DNA from: Bacteroidales bacterium
Lineage (GTDB): Bacteria > Bacteroidota > Bacteroidia > Bacteroidales > Dysgonomonadaceae
Direction of reading: 5' to 3'
DNA: 23,375 nucleotides
Assembly: GCA_012518155.1 (NCBI GenBank)
Contig: JAAYTC010000095.1
Coordinates: 1-23,375 of the forward strand
Shown: piece after piece, positions 21,833 to 23,375 of the stretch
Layout: each line of letters begins with the position of its first letter
Numbering within the stretch: the stretch's first letter is position 1
The notes under the pieces: model-generated
What the model was told of the DNA's origin: nothing
The model's input: the letters and a program-made list of their open reading frames with translations, nothing else
Databases searched by the model: none
Program-made: the position numbers and the translations under genes

Positions 21833-23375
21833 CTAACGATCGGCTAATCGCAAAGAAAGACGATGCTCTCCTGCTTCCAGTTTTACCGTGCGATCTCCCT
21901 CCATACCGTCGGGTAGGTAGAGTGTGGCACTGCTGTTCGGGGGTACGCGCACAGAGTAATTAACTTGATCACCTTCACATTTCCATTTTGACGAGATCGT
22001 ACCGTACCGCGAATCGAAAATTGCTTCAAACTCATCCAAATCTTTCATGAAATGGGGACGCAAGATGATATGCTTGAACCCCGGCTGTTCGGGATCGGGG
22101 AAAATACCCCCTAACCCTTTAAAAAACCATGCTCCAATTTCCCCGAACATCATATGATTGTCCGATATATCCCGTTCAGCATCTAGGTCCCAATTCTCTA
22201 GCAAGGTAGTGGCACCATTCACGATCCACCATCCCCACGAGGGGTAGCTGTCTTGTACGGCTACCTTGAAGGCTACCTCAGGATAACCATTTTCGCTCAA
22301 CGCGTTCAGAATGGCTTTAGCACCGAGCACGCCTACATCGAGATGAAAATCATTCTCTTCAACCTTTTTAGCAAGACTCCCTGCCACTTTCGAGATCATA
22401 TCGTCGGGAACAACCTTCCACTGAAGGGGAACGCTCAATTCGGTTTGCGTGCCACTCGCGTAAATAGCGGTCTCACGATCAAGGTACTTGTGATTGATCG
22501 CATTTTTTATATTTTCCGCCAACCGGGAATAGTAGCGATGATCCTCCATCTTCCGAAAGAGCAAGGCGGCATCGGCCAGTATTTTCGCGTCCACGTGGAA
22601 ATATACAGAGGAAGTCAACTCCAAGTTCGATCGTGACTTCACCGGCACCCAGTCGCCCCTCCCCCACGAAGTTAAATGATCGGGACTCATACGATCCACG
22701 TGGTCGACATAGCGTTTTATATGATCGTAATTCTCCCTCAAGATGGTATCATCACCGTAAAAGAGGTAAACATACCAGGGAATAATCGCGATGGTACTCG
22801 TCCAATCCAACCCGTTATGCGTACCATACCCCCATCCACCGGTAGGAATAATATCGGGAAGTACCCCGTTGGGTTGCTGTTCATCGCGGTGGTCACCCAA
22901 CCATTTTTCATACACCGTGATACCATCAAAGTTATACAGTGCTGTTTCAATGGCAAAATGCCCATCGCCTGTCCAACCATTTTTCTCACGTTGGGGGCAG
23001 TCGGTAGGATACCCCATGAGATTTGATAAGTACGCGTTGTTCGTCGCCCACCAAATACGGTTGAGCAATTCGTTGGAGCTTTTAATGCTTCCCACGGGAG
23101 ATACGTCGCTATGCATAAAGTAAGCTACCAGATTTTCTTCGCCCAACTCGAGGGGTCGGTCTGTGGTTACCTCCACGTACCGAAACCCTTTGTAATTGAA
23201 ACGAGCCATGAACTCGTCCTCACCCTCTCCACTTAAGAAAAGGACATCGGTCTGAAACGGGTCCGTTTCGTTATCCCCTCTGTAATAAACATCAATATTG
23301 GATAGGTCGATACGCCCGTTATCGTGAAGGCGTTCCCCGTGTTTAATCCGTAATTGCGTACCTCTCGGTCCCGCC
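21833..23375 (-). CDS. Alpha-L-rhamnosidase, GH78, partial at the window edge
   Basis: Inverting glycosidase that releases terminal alpha-L-rhamnose from plant glycans or glycosides. The frame stays open to the right edge, so the N-terminus (signal peptide and first beta-sandwich domains) lies outside; about 513 residues are visible. In order: the end of a rhamnosidase N-domain (GTQLRIKHGERL, NGRIDLSNIDVYYRGD, FNYKGFRYVEV), then the (alpha/alpha)6 catalytic barrel with TDCPQREKNGWTGD, holding the conserved Asp, general-acid Glu and Asp. SYPSWGWWIVNGATTLLENW and FGEIGAWFFKGLGGI carry the second catalytic Glu. A C-terminal beta-sandwich (GTISSKWKCEGDQVNYSVRVPPNSSATLYLP) ends it. All key residues are present. 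The ATG at 23209 is internal and not the start. Confidence 0.95.
   Translation of the reverse strand, partial: AGPRGTQLRIKHGERLHDNGRIDLSNIDVYYRGDNETDPFQTDVLFLSGEGEDEFMARFNYKGFRYVEVTTDRPLELGEENLVAYFMHSDVSPVGSIKSSNELLNRIWWATNNAYLSNLMGYPTDCPQREKNGWTGDGHFAIETALYNFDGITVYEKWLGDHRDEQQPNGVLPDIIPTGGWGYGTHNGLDWTSTIAIIPWYVYLFYGDDTILRENYDHIKRYVDHVDRMSPDHLTSWGRGDWVPVKSRSNLELTSSVYFHVDAKILADAALLFRKMEDHRYYSRLAENIKNAINHKYLDRETAIYASGTQTELSVPLQWKVVPDDMISKVAGSLAKKVEENDFHLDVGVLGAKAILNALSENGYPEVAFKVAVQDSYPSWGWWIVNGATTLLENWDLDAERDISDNHMMFGEIGAWFFKGLGGIFPDPEQPGFKHIILRPHFMKDLDEFEAIFDSRYGTISSKWKCEGDQVNYSVRVPPNSSATLYLPDGMEGDRTVKLEAGEHRLSLRLADR

Overview
The window looks like part of a Bacteroidota (order Bacteroidales) chromosome. 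The evidence is a Bacteroidota-style promoter (TTTG, 20 nt, TAATTTTG) upstream of rpmB, several other TANNTTTG -7 motifs, weak or absent Shine-Dalgarno sequences, the lineage-typical block rpmB-rpmG-DUF4295-ftsY-rimO-(HU/LysM protein), an ECF sigma/FecR pair of the kind that controls TonB-dependent nutrient uptake, and a GH78 alpha-L-rhamnosidase. A Dysgonomonadaceae/Porphyromonadaceae-like organism is my guess, not a demonstrated assignment. Most of the window is housekeeping.

Layout. 1-1427 (minus): a FecR-type anti-sigma factor that runs off the left edge through a perfect 128-bp palindrome, preceded by its ECF sigma factor. 1644-5657 (minus): rpmB, rpmG, DUF4295, a terminator, then ftsY, rimO and a membrane-anchored HU/LysM protein. 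5871-6434 (minus): a secreted DUF4468-like protein. 6717-8292 (plus): a TPR membrane protein, ribH, tRNA-Tyr, tRNA-Gly and a strong terminator. 8391-9770 (plus): a MATE transporter. 9993-12219 (plus): kamA and ablB, predicted to make N-epsilon-acetyl-beta-lysine, joined through an 84-bp hexanucleotide repeat that is open in both reading frames. 12330-19383 (minus): yraN, an MmcQ/YjbR protein, birA, pyrH, frr, rsgA, cls, aroK and an alanine-dehydrogenase-like gene, closely packed with several 4-nt stop/start overlaps. 19548-20926 (plus): a small ribbon-helix-helix-like protein coupled to tadA, then an HD-domain hydrolase. 21149-21763 (plus): an NAD(P)H-dependent FMN reductase and its terminator. 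21833 to the right edge (minus): most of a GH78 alpha-L-rhamnosidase.

How the genes work together. The sigma/FecR pair would sense a substrate through a TonB-dependent receptor lying outside the window. KamA isomerises L-lysine to beta-lysine and AblB acetylates it to an osmolyte. The minus-strand run mixes translation (frr, rsgA), pyrimidine nucleotide supply (pyrH), biotin loading (birA), phospholipid synthesis (cls) and the shikimate pathway (aroK).

No intergenic stretch exceeds 300 bases. The longest is 6435-6716, which holds a promoter and nothing else I can support. I found no IS element, prophage, CRISPR array or recognisable defence system. The points most worth checking are the left-edge palindrome, the dual-frame repeat at the kamA/ablB junction and the HU-membrane-LysM protein.
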